From assembly GCA_030740315.1 (NCBI GenBank), contig JASLXN010000022.1, positions 1-13,670 on the forward strand: a stretch of DNA of 13,670 nt, written 5' to 3'. The translations under genes and the position numbers were made by a program. This document shows, one piece after another, positions 12,674 to 13,670 of the stretch; the stretch's first letter is position 1, and each line of letters starts with the position of its first letter. The notes under the pieces are model-generated. The model did no database searches, had not been told where the DNA came from, and was given only the letters and a program-made list of their open reading frames with translations. This DNA is from Dehalococcoidia bacterium (GTDB lineage: Bacteria > Chloroflexota > Dehalococcoidia > JACVQG01 > JAHKAY01).

Positions 12674-13670
12674 ATGACCTACGAGTTGCCACCCATGCGT
12701 CCCCCCAGCGAAGCATACTCACTCCTTCTCAGAGTACACCGGGGCTGCCCGTGGAACCGGTGTGCCTTCTGCGATGCCTACAAAAACCTGAAGTTTGACA
12801 GGTCCTCCATCCGGCCGGTAGAGGACATCAAGCGGGACATCCTGGCCGCCCACCAGCTTATGGAACAGACTATGGATGCGTCCCGAGAGCTGGGAGACGG
12901 CGAGGTGATTACGGATAGGGTCCGGGGCTACATGTTCCAGCGGTATTTCCTTGATATCGGCCTCTTCCCGTGGCTGCTGCGCTACGGCCAGCCCCAGACC
13001 GCCTTCTTAGGAGACTCCGATGCCATCATCCTCAAAACCGGGGACATGGTGAAGATACTAGAGTTCCTGCACAAGATCTTCCCCAGCCTGGAGCGGGTTA
13101 CATCCTACGGGCGTGCGCGCACCATCGCCACCAGAGCCGCCGGCCACATGGAGGCCTTGGCCCATGCCGGCCTCAACCGCATTCATATAGGACTGGAGAC
13201 CGGGGATGACGAGCTACTCAATTTCGTGGAGAAGGGGGCCACCGCCGCACAGATGGTTGAGGCCGGCAGCCGGGTGAAAAGGGCCGGTATCTCCCTCTCC
13301 ATGTACGTAATGCCCGGCCTAGGGGGCGTCTCCCGCTCCCGCCAGCACGCACTGAATACGGCGGCGGTGCTCAACCAGGTTGACCCGGACTTCATCCGCT
13401 TCCGCTCTTTCGTGCCCCGCCAGGGCACGCCCCTCTATCAGCAGTATGAGCACGGCGAGCTGGTCCTGCTGCCCCCACATGGTTATGTAAACGAAATCAA
13501 GCTCCTTGTTGAGACTTTAGAGGTGACAGGACGGGTGGCCTTTGACCATATGGTCAACCCCACCTTCAAGCAGGACAACCACCTGGTACCACTCCTGCAC
13601 CCGGATAACGAGGGCTACAAGTTCCCAGAAAGGAAGGGGGAGGTGCTCACCGCCCTGGAACGGGGTCTGG
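12674..13670 (+). CDS. Radical SAM protein with CX4CX2C motif, partial (C-terminus off window)
   Basis: From ATG 12674, with AAGGAG 4 nt upstream, the frame is open for 332 codons to the window edge. The cluster motif is RGCPWNRCAFC (C25, C30, C33), a CX4CX2C spacing instead of the usual CX3CX2C; this spacing is seen in a group of COG1032-like radical SAM proteins without a B12 domain. Other family features follow: DAYKNLKF after the motif, FLGDSDAII (about residue 115), SYGRARTIATRAAGHMEAL, the barrel element LNRIHIGLETGDDELL, and YVMPGLGG, then FRSFVPRQGTPLY. These match the loading and turning strands of the family. Substrate unknown. It directly follows the acyl-CoA dehydrogenase remnant, so its original operon may have been altered. 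The C-terminus cannot be judged. Confidence 0.8.
   Translation, partial: MTYELPPMRPPSEAYSLLLRVHRGCPWNRCAFCDAYKNLKFDRSSIRPVEDIKRDILAAHQLMEQTMDASRELGDGEVITDRVRGYMFQRYFLDIGLFPWLLRYGQPQTAFLGDSDAIILKTGDMVKILEFLHKIFPSLERVTSYGRARTIATRAAGHMEALAHAGLNRIHIGLETGDDELLNFVEKGATAAQMVEAGSRVKRAGISLSMYVMPGLGGVSRSRQHALNTAAVLNQVDPDFIRFRSFVPRQGTPLYQQYEHGELVLLPPHGYVNEIKLLVETLEVTGRVAFDHMVNPTFKQDNHLVPLLHPDNEGYKFPERKGEVLTALERGL

Noticed and set aside
1..13670. CRISPR arrays, tRNA/rRNA genes, transposases, toxin-antitoxin or defence genes
   Set aside because: No spaced direct repeats, cloverleaf sequences or recognisable proteins of these kinds were seen on either strand.

Overview
The window looks like a chromosomal segment of an uncultured anaerobic bacterium, most likely a Chloroflexota (Dehalococcoidia-like) lineage. 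This is inferred from gene content (COG1751 protein, paired biotin-synthase-like radical SAM proteins with a lipoate ligase, CaiB/BaiF CoA-transferase, DUF4349 lipoprotein) and a GC-rich composition with G/C-ending codons, not from a marker gene. Several genes use TTG or GTG starts with good Shine-Dalgarno sites.

Layout: (1) 1-356, minus: tatA/tatB-like gene overlapping a tatC that runs off the left edge, preceded by a 248-bp spacer with a degenerate palindromic repeat. (2) 605-1276, minus: class I SAM methyltransferase with a near-consensus promoter placed so close to the ATG that its mRNA should be almost leaderless. (3) 1448-3116, plus: a DUF4349 lipoprotein and a crotonase-fold enzyme lacking both classical hydratase glutamates. 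(4) 7246-3103, minus: the main cluster, COG1751 protein, radical SAM protein A, lipoate-protein ligase, a small membrane ORF, a spacer with a perfect 38-bp palindrome, and radical SAM protein B. I read it as a LipS1/LipS2-type lipoyl assembly locus. (5) about 7475-7971, plus: a small integral membrane protein broken by a single-base frame shift at a T run. (6) 12026-8076, minus: a three-gene operon of class III CoA-transferase, formyltransferase of the 10-formyl-THF hydrolase type, and a ThDP-dependent enzyme, suggesting formyl / one-carbon-CoA chemistry. (7) 12183-12666, plus: acyl-CoA dehydrogenase remnant with its middle missing. (8) 12674 to the right edge, plus: radical SAM protein with a CX4CX2C cluster motif.

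How they fit together: block 4 would insert two sulfurs into octanoyl groups using two cooperating radical SAM enzymes (no classical LipA or LipB is visible) and attach octanoate or lipoate with a two-domain ligase. Block 6 handles CoA thioesters, formyl groups and ThDP carbanion chemistry. The crotonase and the acyl-CoA dehydrogenase remnant point to a CoA-thioester metabolism. No RNA genes, CRISPR arrays, phage genes or transposase genes were seen.
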